Positions 52,300-60,851 of a stretch of DNA of 64,000 nt are shown piece by piece. Every line of letters starts with the position of its first letter. Positions within the stretch are counted from its first letter, which is position 1. Where the stretch lies: the NCBI GenBank assembly GCA_015152515.1, contig SUTV01000002.1, positions 124,001 through 188,000 of the forward strand. Reading direction: 5' to 3'. The position numbers were made by a program, and so were the translations under genes. The notes beneath the pieces are model-generated. The model ran no database searches. It was not told where the DNA came from and was given only the letters and a program-made list of their open reading frames with translations. This DNA comes from Cyanobacteria bacterium SIG29 (GTDB taxonomy: Bacteria; Cyanobacteriota; Vampirovibrionia; Gastranaerophilales; Gastranaerophilaceae).

Positions 52300-54577
52300 G
52301 AAGAAACAAGGTTTTTCTCTTGCCGAGTTATTAATTTCTTTACTTATTATAAGTATTGTTTTAGCTGCGGCGATTCCAACAATTACTAAACGTAATTCTG
52401 CGGGTAGTGAAAAAATATGGCATTGGTCTGATAGTAATAACAATGTGTACTCAGCTATTGGTTCAAATCAAACAGTATTGATTGGTTCTAGCATAATGCC
52501 GTTTAAAGATAAAATGGGAAAAGGGTTAGAATATAGTAAATTATTTTTTGATGAAGATGACATTGATATTAACTCTTTAGCTTCTGCTGGGGTGGGCACC
52601 CTTTCTGCCTCTGAAAGACCTTTAATCACAACAGATGGTGATAAGCTTTCTATTTTAAAAAGATCATTATATAACTCTGATACAAGCCATACAGATAACT
52701 TTTTAAATTCACATATTTCTTTTTATAATTTAGAAAATACATCAACTGCAACTACTGGTGATATTACATATGCTGGTAGAATATCTTCTGATAGACATAA
52801 TTTGGCTTTTGGTATTGGTACTTTACAACAATTACGTTCTTCTAGTACTAGTGCTACATCTCATAATAGTAAATATAATACAGCTATTGGTCATTATGCG
52901 TTGTTTTCAAATACTATTGGTAGTAGAAATACTGCTATAGGTGAAAAAACTCTTACATATAATATAGATGGTAATAATAATACAGCAGTTGGTTATCAAG
53001 CTTTAGCTAGATCTCATGATGTTGGAAATGATAATAATACAGCAGTTGGTGCAGGTTCTATTTCAAATAATCAAAATGGTTTTAGCAATACGGCTTTTGG
53101 TTCTTCTGCATTAAAATGGCAAAATTATGGCTCTTATAATACTGCTATTGGTGATGGTGCTTGTGCTCACATAAGAGGTAATAATAATATTTGTATTGGA
53201 TATGGTGCTGGTGCAAATAATGTGTTAGATACTAAATATCCTAATGGTATTCCTGATGGTAATTTGGGTGAACTTTATCAAAAAGATGATTATATTGTAA
53301 TTGGTAACGATGCTCATGGTGCGCCTATCATAGAAGGTACTTTAAGTGCACATGACCGTGCGACAGGAAATCAAATTAAAGAAAAAGAATTAAATGTTAA
53401 TACAAGATATTTTAATGTAAAACCTTTTGATGGTTCAAGACCAATTTTCCAAGTATTAGCTAGTTCTGGTCCTTATGGCCCTGATTTTCCTTCTTATAAA
53501 GGTTATGAAAAGAAAGGTTCTTCTCATAATGCAAAATTTGGTGAATTTTTCTTTACCTTTAGAGATACACAACAATTGAATGTTGCTGGTGTTCAATCTG
53601 CTTCAGTTCAATTAAACTTAAATGGTTCAACTAATTTGTATAATCCAACAATTGAACCTGGCTATTATGCTAAACAGGTAAAGTTTGATGTTATAGACCC
53701 AAATCGTGACGAAGGTGTTACTAGTGATAAATATGGTCAAATTATATTTAATGAATCGTTGAGATTTATCCCTCCTAAGAGCACAGGTGGATATACAAAA
53801 ATTATTGCGCATAATCCATATACAAGTGATGAAAAATTAACATTTTTAGAACTTTCAAATGGTGCTATGCTTATGCAAGACCCAAGTATTTCAAAATTTC
53901 TTTTAAAAATGACAGAGAATCATGGTTTTCTAATACATTCTAATGAAGCTCAACCAATGAAGCTTTCTTTGAAAAATAAAAACTTTCACGCAAATGCGGA
54001 TAATTATACGTTTGAAAAGATGAATTCTTCAAGTGGTTGTCCAATTTTTATAATTAAAGGAATTGGTACAAAAGTTAATGCGAGCAAATTTGGTGGAACT
54101 GATGATTTAGGTGTTTTACTGCAAAAAATTTGGGCAGATATTGAGACTCAAATTAATTCTCACGTTACTAATTATCACTCAATGCTGCCATCTGACATCC
54201 GTTTAAAAAATGTTTCTGGTGACAGCGTAGCTGGCTTAAAAGAAATAAATGCTTTAGAAGTTAAAAATTATACTTATAAAAACGATAAAGAGAAAACTCC
54301 ACATGTTGGTGTAATTGCTCAGCAACTTCAAAAAGTATTCCCTAATTCTGTAACAAAAGACGAAGATGGCTATTTGAGAATTAGAACCGAAGAAATCTTC
54401 TATGCAATGGTTAATTCAATTAAAGAATTATTTTCTCAAATACAAGATTTAACTGCAAAAGTTGTTGGTTTAGATAAACGTCTTACAGAGCTTGAAAATC
54501 AAAATGCAATTTTGAAAAAGCAAAATGAAGACTTTGAAAATCGCCTTAAAAAGTTAGAAGCAAAACTTGCAGATTAA
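52289..54577 (+). CDS. Chimeric pilin: prepilin N-terminus, beta-roll repeats and S74 intramolecular chaperone domain
   Basis: 762 residues in three parts. Residues 1-33: class III signal KKKQGFSLAELLISLLII, with cleavage after Gly8, Glu at mature +5 and a hydrophobic helix. Residues 197-310: at least six repeats with an NTAIG/NTAVG/NTAFG core (197, 214, 231, 250, 267, 284; degenerate NICIG at 300) at mostly 17-residue spacing, like YadA-head left-handed beta-rolls. Residues 320-630: a beta-rich stalk. Residues 635-706: peptidase S74/endosialidase chaperone domain (SDIRLKNVSGDS, HVGVIAQQLQKVFP), then a coiled coil (707-760). S74 domains drive trimerisation of phage tail fibres and then cut themselves off, usually at the Ser of SDxRLK (Ser635). 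This suggests a surface trimeric adhesin on a pilus-like base; function is inference. A terminator follows. Confidence 0.88.
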   Translation: MMYKKKQGFSLAELLISLLIISIVLAAAIPTITKRNSAGSEKIWHWSDSNNNVYSAIGSNQTVLIGSSIMPFKDKMGKGLEYSKLFFDEDDIDINSLASAGVGTLSASERPLITTDGDKLSILKRSLYNSDTSHTDNFLNSHISFYNLENTSTATTGDITYAGRISSDRHNLAFGIGTLQQLRSSSTSATSHNSKYNTAIGHYALFSNTIGSRNTAIGEKTLTYNIDGNNNTAVGYQALARSHDVGNDNNTAVGAGSISNNQNGFSNTAFGSSALKWQNYGSYNTAIGDGACAHIRGNNNICIGYGAGANNVLDTKYPNGIPDGNLGELYQKDDYIVIGNDAHGAPIIEGTLSAHDRATGNQIKEKELNVNTRYFNVKPFDGSRPIFQVLASSGPYGPDFPSYKGYEKKGSSHNAKFGEFFFTFRDTQQLNVAGVQSASVQLNLNGSTNLYNPTIEPGYYAKQVKFDVIDPNRDEGVTSDKYGQIIFNESLRFIPPKSTGGYTKIIAHNPYTSDEKLTFLELSNGAMLMQDPSISKFLLKMTENHGFLIHSNEAQPMKLSLKNKNFHANADNYTFEKMNSSSGCPIFIIKGIGTKVNASKFGGTDDLGVLLQKIWADIETQINSHVTNYHSMLPSDIRLKNVSGDSVAGLKEINALEVKNYTYKNDKEKTPHVGVIAQQLQKVFPNSVTKDEDGYLRIRTEEIFYAMVNSIKELFSQIQDLTAKVVGLDKRLTELENQNAILKKQNEDFENRLKKLEAKLAD

Positions 54578-54592
54578 TATAAAATAAATGTT

Positions 54593-54622
54593 AAAAGTCC
54601 GGTTTAAAAGCCGGACTTTTTG
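54593..54622 (+). terminator. Rho-independent terminator after the pilin chimera
   Basis: AAAAGTCCGG (54593-54602) and CCGGACTTTT (54611-54620) form a 10-bp perfect stem with an 8-nt loop, then TTG. The next gene's -10 box begins directly after it. Confidence 0.9.
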
Positions 54623-54623
54623 T

Positions 54624-54629
54624 TATAAT
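54624..54629 (+). promoter_or_regulatory. Putative -10 box for leaderless S4-domain gene
   Basis: TATAAT 6 nt before ATG 54636, with no Shine-Dalgarno. No good -35 box; the sequence upstream is the terminator stem. Confidence 0.5.
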
Positions 54630-54635
54630 AAAATT

Positions 54636-54884
54636 ATGAGATTAGATAAATTTTTAAAAGTTTCAAGATTAATAAAAAGAAGAACTGTTGCAAATAAAGT
54701 TTCTGAACAGGGCAGAATTTATGTTAATGGAGTTATTTCAAAGCCAGCTAAACAATTGAAAGAAGGGGACATAATAACTATTGTTCAGGCGCAAAGCGAA
54801 ATTAAAGTAAAAATTTTGCGCATACCTAATAATAACGTTTCGGTTCAAGAAGCTTCGACATTATATGAAATTTTATCAGAATAA
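54636..54884 (+). CDS. S4 RNA-binding domain protein (RqcP / Hsp15 family)
   Basis: 82 residues, a single S4 domain: MRLDKFLKVSRLIKRRTVAN then GRIYVNGVISKPAKQLKEGD. This is the length and motif set of RqcP (YabO) and Hsp15 (HslR), which bind stalled 50S-peptidyl-tRNA complexes. RqcP aids Ala tailing with RqcH; no RqcH gene is in view. An upstream in-frame ATG would place the start inside the terminator, so I prefer ATG 54636. Confidence 0.85.
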   Translation: MRLDKFLKVSRLIKRRTVANKVSEQGRIYVNGVISKPAKQLKEGDIITIVQAQSEIKVKILRIPNNNVSVQEASTLYEILSE

Positions 54885-54915
54885 AAAATGCAGTCATTTT
54901 GACTGTATTTTATTT
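54885..54915. terminator. Bidirectional terminator between S4 gene and ABC gene
   Basis: AATGCAGTCA (54887-54896) and TGACTGTATT (54900-54909) pair in a 10-bp stem with one G-U; T-rich tail on the plus strand and A-run on the left give U-tracts for both convergent genes. Confidence 0.85.
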
Positions 54916-54924
54916 TATATTCTT

Positions 54925-56733
54925 TTACTCATCTAATTTTATTCTTGATAATTTAACAATTTCTTCAAAGTCAGTATGTTTTTCAGATAGTTCTTTAAAT
55001 GTCCCAATATCTATTAAATTACCATCTTTTAAGTAGATAATTCTATCGCAATTAACAAGAGTGCTTAATCTGTGTGCTATTGCAATGATTGTTTTAGAAC
55101 CTTTAATACTAGAGATAATTTCTGTTAATTTGTTTTCTATTTTAACATCTAAGTTTGAAGTTGCTTCATCTAAAATAATAATTTCAGGATCACGGTATAG
55201 TGCTCTTGCAATACCAATTCTTTGCATTTGTCCACCAGATAAACCACTTCCATCTGGTTTTAGTTCAAAGCCTAAACCATTTTCTGTTTGTTTTAATTGG
55301 TCATATAATTGAGCTTTAATTAAAACGTCATCAACTTTTTCTTTATCAATATCTTTTCTTTCTATACCCCAAGCAACGTTTGTATAAATATCTCCTTGGA
55401 TTGTATTTATTTTTTGTGGAACATAGCCAATGATATTTCTAAAAGTTTGAACATTATCTGTTGTTATAGGTGTTTCATCTATATAAATTTGACCTTGATA
55501 TTCTAGTAAGCCAAGAAGACAATCAATTAATGTACTTTTTCCTGCTCCAGAAAGACCAACTACACCAATAAATTCACCTTTTTTGATTTCAACATTAATA
55601 TCAGACAAAACATCAATTTTTTTATCGTAAGAATAAAATAAATTTTTAATAGTTATATTATTTTGGAAAGATATTTTTTCTTTTGTATCTTTGTATTCTG
55701 GATAATCATATTGTTCATATTCTTTATATGTTGCAATTAATTCTTTTGCTTTATAAGAATATAAATTAATGTAGTTTATATAAACTTGGTTTTTGTAAAT
55801 TTGTGGGATTAAACGATAAATTGTAATACCAACTATACCTAGTGAAATCATTATATTAGTTGGGTTTTCACCGTGTTTTGAAAGAATACCAAAACATAAA
55901 ATAATTAAAGTGAAGATGAAAATAATTTCTATAATATATTGTGGTATTAGTGGGATTAATTGAATTTGTTCATCATATGGCATTATTTTTTCAGAAGTAT
56001 TTTTATAAAAATTAAAGAAGAATTTTTGACAACCATTAACTTTAATGTCTTTTATATGGTTAAAACTATTCATTACTTCTTCATATGGACCTTTTGTAAG
56101 TTGATTCTTTTTAATTGCAATTTTTTCAGAATATTTTCTGAAAAAATCACTTTGGATTAAACCTGCAATTGTGAAAAAGCTTATTGCTACTATTGTGAAT
56201 AAAGGTAGTAAATATATTAAGAAGGCAAATATTAAAATTATTAAAAATGTATTTGAAATTAAAAAGATTGTTTTAAAAATATAAAATTCCATAACGATAT
56301 CTATATCTTTAGTAATCTTTTCAATTTTATTTGATTCGCCTTTAAGCATATCGGCTTCATATGGGGAATATAATATCAAATTTACAAATTTTTCTTTAAT
56401 TTTAAGTCCCCATTCGCTGATAATTTTGTTCTCTTTATGTGTAATTAAAATACTATATAAGTTTTTAATTATGATTATAGTTGCTATTAAACAGCCAATA
56501 TAAATAATTATATTTGTAGTTCCGTGAATGTTTAAGTTATCTCGAACCCATATAGAAATTGGGTTATTTAAAACTCTACCTGGATTTACCATTATTAAAA
56601 TAAATGGAAATACTAAAACTACACTAGCAAATTCAAGTAAACTACTCATAAACGCCAAAAAAAGCATACGAATAACTTTTGTTTTATAGTTTTGGCCAAA
56701 GTATTTTATAAAATCATTAAAGTAACTGAACAT
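54925..56733 (-). CDS. ABC transporter, fused permease/ATPase (exporter type)
   Basis: 602 residues. Six membrane helices (about 20-320) then an ATPase domain with Walker A GLSGAGKST, LSGGQMQRIGIARAL, Walker B IIILDEATSNLD and the H-loop AIAHRLST. This half-size exporter would act as a homodimer. Type resembles MsbA and the flippases of lipid-linked sugars or peptides. Substrate unknown. A DegT aminotransferase and a glycosyltransferase elsewhere in the window fit a polysaccharide role but do not prove it. Confidence 0.92.
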   Translation of the reverse strand: MFSYFNDFIKYFGQNYKTKVIRMLFLAFMSSLLEFASVVLVFPFILIMVNPGRVLNNPISIWVRDNLNIHGTTNIIIYIGCLIATIIIIKNLYSILITHKENKIISEWGLKIKEKFVNLILYSPYEADMLKGESNKIEKITKDIDIVMEFYIFKTIFLISNTFLIILIFAFLIYLLPLFTIVAISFFTIAGLIQSDFFRKYSEKIAIKKNQLTKGPYEEVMNSFNHIKDIKVNGCQKFFFNFYKNTSEKIMPYDEQIQLIPLIPQYIIEIIFIFTLIILCFGILSKHGENPTNIMISLGIVGITIYRLIPQIYKNQVYINYINLYSYKAKELIATYKEYEQYDYPEYKDTKEKISFQNNITIKNLFYSYDKKIDVLSDINVEIKKGEFIGVVGLSGAGKSTLIDCLLGLLEYQGQIYIDETPITTDNVQTFRNIIGYVPQKINTIQGDIYTNVAWGIERKDIDKEKVDDVLIKAQLYDQLKQTENGLGFELKPDGSGLSGGQMQRIGIARALYRDPEIIILDEATSNLDVKIENKLTEIISSIKGSKTIIAIAHRLSTLVNCDRIIYLKDGNLIDIGTFKELSEKHTDFEEIVKLSRIKLDE

Positions 56734-56777
56734 CTATATTTTCCTTGTTTATTTATGGAAAAAATTATAACATAAAT

Positions 56778-57476
56778 TTATAGATATTTTTTTACATAAA
56801 TATTGGTATCGTTTTTTAATAAATTAATTACTTCTTTTAAATTATATAAATATGCAGTTTTTGCTGTTTTTTCTCTGATTGTATAGTCATTAGATTGTGC
56901 TGTGATTTTTAAAATATCAATTAATTCAGTTGTTGCTTCAATTTTGTTTGATAAATTTATTATGGCTTCTAAATTCCAATATAAATTAAAATTTTTTTTG
57001 TTTTGAACATAAGAACGGTTTTTTGTTTCAGTATCTAAATTTTCTATTGTTATTTTAAGTTCTTCTAAAATTTGTTCATATAAATATTTTGAATCATCAA
57101 CATAATTAATAATTTCTATTGCATAGCGTGATACAGAAGGATTAATGTCTGTAATTGCTTTTACAAATGTGTTTAAAATTTCTTTGGTTTGAAAAAATGG
57201 TTTAAATTCTTCTTTTGAAATTAGTTCTGCAATTTTGTATCCCGCAGTTTCTCGAACAGGGCCAGAATGTTGAGTTAAATTAAAAACTAAAATATTAGCT
57301 TCTTCTTGAGAATTAATTTTATTTAGTTCGATTAAACACAGTTGTTTTTCTATGTCATTATCGCCTTTTAGCACCTTGATTATATCATTATGAGAGTAGC
57401 TTTCATCACAGTATTTTATAGCCTGTGATAAAATTTGCATATTTTTTTCATAATTAATCTCTAGGTAATTTTCCAT
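56778..57476 (-). CDS. HEAT-repeat-like protein
   Basis: 232 residues, all-helical in appearance, with several helix pairs of the HEAT type (SGPVRETAGYKIAELIS at about 92-108, NPSVSRYAIEIINYVD at about 132-147, NDYTIREKTAKTAYLY near the end). Such proteins are scaffolds for protein binding. It lies just downstream of the ABC gene's start region and shares its strand, but has its own start about 80 nt away from the divergent small gene. Partner unknown. Confidence 0.75.
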   Translation of the reverse strand: MENYLEINYEKNMQILSQAIKYCDESYSHNDIIKVLKGDNDIEKQLCLIELNKINSQEEANILVFNLTQHSGPVRETAGYKIAELISKEEFKPFFQTKEILNTFVKAITDINPSVSRYAIEIINYVDDSKYLYEQILEELKITIENLDTETKNRSYVQNKKNFNLYWNLEAIINLSNKIEATTELIDILKITAQSNDYTIREKTAKTAYLYNLKEVINLLKNDTNIYVKKYL

Positions 57477-57571
57477 AGTAACAAATATAGCACAATTAGA
57501 GGTTAAAAATGAACTTAAATAGGTTTAAAGTAGTTATATATTATAGCGGTAGTGAGTGATAAGGAATAAAA

Positions 57572-57733
57572 ATGAACGAAATAGTTAATTTTATAAAAGA
57601 AATTCTTATGCTTGAAACTAAAGAAAAAATGCCTGTTGGTTTATGTGCGTTTGAATGTGCTGTTGAACCAGTTGTAGCATCAAAACCAAAACGAAAAAGA
57701 GAATTGCGTTTATCAGAGTTAATGGATAAATAG
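57572..57733 (+). CDS. Small protein (53 residues) upstream of ebfC
   Basis: MNEIVNFIKEILMLETKEKM begins a 53-residue reading frame with AAGGAA 6 nt upstream. The C-terminal half holds two Cys and a very basic stretch (KPKRKREL) before LSELMDK. It is not a shadow of a larger gene, and nothing else fills this space. No family is recognised. It may bind nucleic acid through the basic stretch. Confidence 0.6.
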   Translation: MNEIVNFIKEILMLETKEKMPVGLCAFECAVEPVVASKPKRKRELRLSELMDK

Positions 57734-57734
57734 C

Positions 57735-57763
57735 TTGCTAACTTAAACTCCTTGAATTATAAT
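57735..57763 (+). promoter_or_regulatory. Predicted sigma-70 promoter for ebfC-recR
   Basis: TTGCTA (57735-57740), 17-nt spacer and TATAAT (57758-57763), with a leader of about 28 nt before ATG 57797. Confidence 0.6.
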
Positions 57764-57796
57764 AATTACTGCAGATTAGGTTATATGGAGTTTAAA

Positions 57797-58135
57797 ATGA
57801 TGAATTTAGCTAATATGATGAAACAAGCACAACAAGTGCAAAAAAGATTACAAGATGCACAAAAAGATTTAGCTGCTGCTGAAATTGTTGCGCAAGTTGG
57901 TAATGGTTCAGTTACTGTTATTTGTGATGGTCACGGAAAATTTAAATCAATTAAATTAACAAAAGAAGCTGTTAATGCTGAAAATCCTTCAGCAGTTGAT
58001 TCTGAAACAGTTGAAATGTTAGAAGATTTAATTACATCAGCTATGAAACAAGCTACAGCTGATGCTGAAAAGAAAATGAAAGATAAAATGAAAGGTATTG
58101 TACCAGCTGGTATTAACATTCCTGGTTTATTCTAA
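57797..58135 (+). CDS. ebfC: YbaB/EbfC family nucleoid-associated protein
   Basis: 112 residues, opening [20 protein letters not shown], with the central [20 protein letters not shown] and a C-terminal helical segment ending [15 protein letters not shown]. The family binds DNA as a dimer. ATG 57797 follows GGAG by 6 nt; the upstream ATG at 57785 lacks a site. The recR start overlaps the stop codon by 1 nt. The ebfC-recR pair is a known conserved order. Confidence 0.95.
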   Translation: MMNLANMMKQAQQVQKRLQDAQKDLAAAEIVAQVGNGSVTVICDGHGKFKSIKLTKEAVNAENPSAVDSETVEMLEDLITSAMKQATADAEKKMKDKMKGIVPAGINIPGLF

Positions 58136-58734
58136 TGGAATATACAAAACCGTTAGCTCAATTAATAGAATTTTTTCAGAAATTTCCTGGTGTTGGTCCT
58201 AAATCAGCACAAAGAATGGCATTTCATTTATTGAAAATGCCATTGGGGGAAGTTCAAAGGTTTGCGCAGATTTTAGTTAGTGCAAAAGAAAATATTCATT
58301 ATTGTTCTGTATGTTTTAATATGTCAGCATCTGATCCTTGTGAAATCTGTTCTGATAATAAGAGAGATGGTTCTGTTATATGTGTTGTGGCAGAAACAAA
58401 AGATTTGATAGCTATTGAAAAAACTCGTGAATATAAAGGTTTATATCATGTGCTTCAAGGCGTTCTTTCTCCTTTGGATGGAATTGGTGTTGAAGATATT
58501 AGAATTAAAGAACTTTTAAATAGAGTAGCTGATGAAAAAGTTCAGGAAATTATTTTGGCTTTAAGTCCTTCTGTTGAAGGTGAAGCAACTAGTTTGTATT
58601 TAACAAAATTGATAAAGCCATTTAATATAAAAATTTCAAGAATTGCTTTTGGTTTGCCTGTGGGTTCAGATTTAGAATATGCTGATGAAATCACTTTGGC
58701 TAAAGCTATTGAAGGAAGACGAATTATTAATTAA
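58135..58734 (+). CDS. recR: Recombination protein RecR
   Basis: 199 residues: helix-hairpin-helix [19 protein letters not shown]4 zinc finger with CSVCFN and CEIC (about 57-72), and the Toprim domain ([37 protein letters not shown]). RecR with RecF/RecO loads RecA on gaps. It is translationally coupled to ebfC. Confidence 0.98.
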   Translation: MEYTKPLAQLIEFFQKFPGVGPKSAQRMAFHLLKMPLGEVQRFAQILVSAKENIHYCSVCFNMSASDPCEICSDNKRDGSVICVVAETKDLIAIEKTREYKGLYHVLQGVLSPLDGIGVEDIRIKELLNRVADEKVQEIILALSPSVEGEATSLYLTKLIKPFNIKISRIAFGLPVGSDLEYADEITLAKAIEGRRIIN

Positions 58735-58743
58735 GGAGATATT

Positions 58744-58920
58744 ATGAGTCAAATTACAATTAGATCAGATAGAGATACTGACTATACTTTTACTTATAAA
58801 GGGGAAGAAGTAACATTAGAAGCTAGAAGTATTATTAGTATTGCTAATGGCTTAAATGATGTTGTTTTACCTACTTGTAAAATGAAAATTGCTAATAACT
58901 TAATTGTTATAAAAGAGTAA
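58744..58920 (+). CDS. Small protein (58 residues) between recR and a glycosyltransferase
   Basis: MSQITIRSDRDTDYTFTYKG opens a 58-residue frame 9 nt after recR with AAGGAG upstream. It looks like a small all-beta protein. It has no signal peptide or membrane segment. No family recognised. Its spacing (10 nt to the next gene) puts it in the same transcript as recR and the glycosyltransferase. Confidence 0.7.
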   Translation: MSQITIRSDRDTDYTFTYKGEEVTLEARSIISIANGLNDVVLPTCKMKIANNLIVIKE

Positions 58921-58930
58921 AGGTAATTTT

Positions 58931-59803
58931 ATGTTAGATGTATCAATAATTCTTGTATCATATAACACCGAAGAATTAACTAGAAATTGTTTAAATTCAA
59001 TTTTAGAAAAAACTTCTGGTATTAATTATGATATTTGGATTGTTGATAATAATTCGTCAGATAAATCTTGTGAAATGATAAAAAGAGAATTTCCACAAGT
59101 TCATTTGATTGAAAACAAAGAAAATAAAGGTTTTGGAGCTGCTAATAATCAAGCAATAAAACAAAGTGAAGCCAAATATGTTTTTCTGCTAAATACAGAT
59201 ACTATTTTATTGAACAATGCTATTAAAATTTTGTTTGATTATATGGAAGAAAACTCAGATATAGGTGCTTGTGGTGGCAATTTGTATGATGCCAATAATA
59301 AGCATGTTCATTGTTATGGGCATTATAAAACTTTTAAATCTAAAATGGTTAAAACATTTAAATTAGCATCATTTTTCCCTAAAGAAAAAGCTATAAATGA
59401 AGATAAGGGAGAAAATGAAAACGATATTTTTAGAGAAGTTGATATCGTTGTTGGTGCTGATTTAATGATGAGAAAAAGCGTGCTTGATGAAGTTGGAATT
59501 TTTGATGAAGAATTCTTTTTGTATGATGAAGAAACTGAACTTCAATTCAGAATAAAGCAAGCTGGTCATAAAATTATGATTAATCCTAATTCTAAAATTG
59601 CTCATTTAGAAGGAAAATCAACGAAAAACAGAGCAATTTCTAGAGCACATAAAATGTATAGTGAAATTCTTTGTTATAAAAAATGCTATGGAACAAAAAA
59701 ATTGGGTTTATATAAGTGGATTTGTTGTTTACCGAATCTACCAAGATTTTTTGCACATCCAAAAATTATTGGCAAAACATTTTTAACTATAATAAAGATG
59801 TAG
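58931..59803 (+). CDS. Glycosyltransferase family 2 (rhamnosyltransferase-like)
   Basis: 290 residues, GT-A fold: [20 protein letters not shown], then [22 protein letters not shown] (metal/donor region, DxD-like) and [20 protein letters not shown] plus [14 protein letters not shown], the pattern of WbbL-like rhamnosyltransferases. It probably adds a sugar to a surface glycan at the cytoplasmic face. Overlaps the ABC ATPase gene by 17 nt on the opposite strand. Sugar unknown. Confidence 0.92.
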   Translation: MLDVSIILVSYNTEELTRNCLNSILEKTSGINYDIWIVDNNSSDKSCEMIKREFPQVHLIENKENKGFGAANNQAIKQSEAKYVFLLNTDTILLNNAIKILFDYMEENSDIGACGGNLYDANNKHVHCYGHYKTFKSKMVKTFKLASFFPKEKAINEDKGENENDIFREVDIVVGADLMMRKSVLDEVGIFDEEFFLYDEETELQFRIKQAGHKIMINPNSKIAHLEGKSTKNRAISRAHKMYSEILCYKKCYGTKKLGLYKWICCLPNLPRFFAHPKIIGKTFLTIIKM

Positions 59804-60842
59804 TTTCTGTATCAAAGAACATTAAATTGTTTGTATTTAATTTTAATCTGATTGTTTTATCTAATTTATAGTCTGGCGCTAGTGCTACAGCGCAATCACA
59901 ATTGTTTGCTTTAAAATAAGCAATTTGTGAGTTGCCTAGCATTTCTGAAATTTCAACATCAGTGTTAAATTCAAAATTAGATGTTTCATTATTGAAATTT
60001 TCTGGTCTAATTCCAATAATAACTTCTTTTTTGCCATTTAATTTTGTTTTTTGTTCTTCATTTAATTCAAAAGTTTTATTGTTAATAGAAATAGTGTTTT
60101 CTTTAATTTCAGCATTTATAAAGTTCATTGAAGGAGAACCTAGAAATCCGCCTACAAATTTATTTGTAGGATTGTTATAAATTTCATGAGGTGTTCCGAT
60201 TTGTTGGATAACACCTTTTTCTATAACGGCGATTCTATCACCCATTGTTAATGCTTCTGTTTGGTCGTGGGTTACATAGATAAAAGTTGTTTGTAATTTT
60301 TGATGTAATTTTTTTATTTCAGAGCGCATTTGAACTCTTAATTTAGCATCTAAATTTGATAATGGTTCATCCATTAGAAATACTTTTGGATTTCTAACAA
60401 TAGCTCTTCCTAAAGCTACACGTTGTCTTTGACCACCTGAAAGTTGTTTTGGCTTGCGGTTTAATAATTCTGTTAAATCTAAAATTTGAGCAACTTCTTT
60501 TACTTTTGCGTCGATTTCATTTTTTTTCATTTTACGCATTTTAAGTGGAAAAGCCATATTCTCATATACGCTCATATGTGGGTAAAGCGCATAATTTTGA
60601 AAAACAAAAGCTATATCTCTATCTTTTGGATGGATATTGTTTACACATTTATCTTCAATAAAAATTTCGCCTTTTGTAATATCTTCAAGTCCTGCAATCA
60701 TCCTAAGGATTGTAGATTTTCCGCAACCTGAAGCACCAACTAAAACAAGGAATTCTTTATCTTCAATTGTTAGATTAACGTTATCAATAATAACTTTTTT
60801 ATCATAAATTTTAGTTACGTTTTTTAGTTCAACGCGTGCCAT
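59787..60842 (-). CDS. ugpC: Sugar ABC transporter ATP-binding protein (UgpC/MsmX/MalK type)
   Basis: 351 residues: Walker [10 protein letters not shown] (about 36-44), [20 protein letters not shown], Walker [17 protein letters not shown], and a C-terminal OB/TOBE domain (about 240-351) for regulation. UgpC/MsmX-type ATPases can energise several carbohydrate importers. No permease or binding protein is adjacent, so it may be a shared (multi-task) ATPase. With malQ and the GH13 enzyme it points to use of alpha-glucans. Confidence 0.9.
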   Translation of the reverse strand: MARVELKNVTKIYDKKVIIDNVNLTIEDKEFLVLVGASGCGKSTILRMIAGLEDITKGEIFIEDKCVNNIHPKDRDIAFVFQNYALYPHMSVYENMAFPLKMRKMKKNEIDAKVKEVAQILDLTELLNRKPKQLSGGQRQRVALGRAIVRNPKVFLMDEPLSNLDAKLRVQMRSEIKKLHQKLQTTFIYVTHDQTEALTMGDRIAVIEKGVIQQIGTPHEIYNNPTNKFVGGFLGSPSMNFINAEIKENTISINNKTFELNEEQKTKLNGKKEVIIGIRPENFNNETSNFEFNTDVEISEMLGNSQIAYFKANNCDCAVALAPDYKLDKTIRLKLNTNNLMFFDTETTSLL

Positions 60843-60851
60843 TTTACCTAC

